A stretch of 6,931 bases of DNA, from positions 10,091-17,021 of the forward strand of contig PLRZ01000674.1 in the NCBI GenBank assembly GCA_003164075.1, written 5' to 3'. The position numbers and the translations under genes are program-made. The stretch's first letter is position 1. The number at the start of each line of letters is the position of its first letter. A model generated the notes under the pieces. The model saw nothing but the letters and a program-made list of their open reading frames with translations, ran no database searches and was not told the origin of the DNA. Positions 6,430 to 6,931 of this stretch are shown here, piece by piece. The stretch is from Bryobacterales bacterium. Lineage in GTDB: Bacteria > Acidobacteriota > Terriglobia > Bryobacterales > Bryobacteraceae.

Positions 6430-6684
6430 ATGAAACATTGTAATCACTTGAAAGAGAGTCCGAAGGCGAAGCCTCGCGCCGAGGGTTGCGAGGAATGTCT
6501 CCAGATGGGGGACGATTGGGTGCACCTGCGTGCCTGTCTGCAATGCGGCCACGTGGGCTGTTGCGATTCCTCGAAGAACAAGCACGCGACCAGGCATTTT
6601 CACGCTACCAGGCATCCCCTGGTGCAATCCATCGAGCCCGGCGAGGATTGGGTGTGGTGCTACGTGGATGAAGTGGTTCTCTGA
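6430..6684 (+). CDS. Small UBP-type zinc-finger protein
   Basis: This 84-residue cytoplasmic protein consists of a single zinc finger of the ubiquitin-protease type. Visible metal ligands are C4 and H6 (CNH), C20 and C23 (CEEC), C36 and C39 (CLQC), C44 (GCC) and histidines in HATRHFHATRH (52-62). The C-terminal WVWCYVDEVVL is typical of bacterial members. In eukaryotes this fold binds the C-terminal tail of free ubiquitin. The free-standing bacterial proteins are common but of unknown role, so ubiquitin binding should not be assumed. A GAGGGG ribosome binding site (6421-6426) stands just before the ATG, the best one in the window. It is transcribed away from the esterase gene. Confidence 0.9.
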   Translation: MKHCNHLKESPKAKPRAEGCEECLQMGDDWVHLRACLQCGHVGCCDSSKNKHATRHFHATRHPLVQSIEPGEDWVWCYVDEVVL

Positions 6685-6818
6685 CTAGGGAGCTGCGCAT
6701 AAGTAAGTACACCGTTTCGCAAATACAGCCTCGTATCTTGCACACACAGTGCGATCGGGCAGCGATACGTTAGCGAACTTCTGAAACGGCCCACTAAGGT
6801 GACCAGTTCGCGCGAGCC

Positions 6819-6931
6819 TCAAAACTCCTGATGTCGTGGAATTTGCAGGGAGCCCGCAGGTGGGGCAGGCGGTGCTCGCCTGCGCTCGATCCTATTCGAA
6901 CGGCGGGCCTAATTCAGTGCGGGCGGGCAGG
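6819..6931 (+). repeat. Left part of another MITE-like element copy, cut by the window end
   Basis: The stretch aligns with 2795 to about 2905 of the complete element at roughly 85 percent identity by eye. The terminal repeat matches at 17 of 19 positions. It keeps the internal hairpins, here with a perfect 7-bp GCAGGCG/CGCCTGC stem (6865-6871 / 6877-6883) where the complete copy has one mismatch in the same stem. The orientation is the same as at 2794. Bases 6685-6818, between the zinc-finger gene and this repeat, hold nothing I recognise. Confidence 0.7.

Noticed and set aside
6712..6789. Inverted CCGTTTC / GAAACGG pair downstream of the zinc-finger gene
   Set aside because: Seven bases separated by more than 60 bases is easily expected by chance, and no further pairing supports it.

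Overview
The window reads as GC-rich soil-bacterial DNA. I think it comes from an acidobacterium of the Candidatus Solibacter / Bryobacterales type. That is an inference from three things: secreted proteins with a 'QQRGGGR' start, very long spurious antisense frames typical of high GC, and many short intergenic repeats of a style I associate with those genomes. No rRNA, tRNA, CRISPR array or transposase gene is visible.

Layout. At 1-162 lie parts of two copies of a short repeat element. Its right end stops 2-3 bases before the stop codon of the first gene. That gene (165-2534, minus strand) encodes a 789-residue exported or membrane-anchored protein. It has a large undescribed beta-rich body, an SdrD-B-like calcium-binding module and a distinct C-terminal module. 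Divergent from it is a 37-codon frame (2623-2736, plus) that is little more than a signal peptide; it is probably the stub of a lost gene. Next is a complete 213-bp MITE-like palindromic element (2794-3006), itself flanked by inverted 10-bp iterated repeats (2760-2789 and 3011-3033). Then comes a secreted DUF5060/TIM-barrel glycoside-hydrolase-like protein (3102-4919, plus).

The gene-free stretch 4920-5483 carries two tandem copies of a roughly 112-bp palindromic unit (5028-5233) and a degenerate heptamer array (5401-5428). After it is a secreted alpha/beta-hydrolase of the BD-FAE / acetyl-xylan-esterase-like type (5484-6359, minus). Divergent from that is a small bacterial UBP-type zinc-finger protein (6430-6684, plus). 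The window closes inside another copy of the MITE-like element (6819-6931).

How the parts fit. The glycoside-hydrolase-like protein and the esterase are both exported and could act on the same esterified plant or microbial polysaccharide. They are on opposite strands and separated by repeats, so this is not an operon. The strongest non-coding signal is the non-autonomous element family seen at four places, together with the nested palindromic repeats. I see no defence system or biosynthetic cluster.
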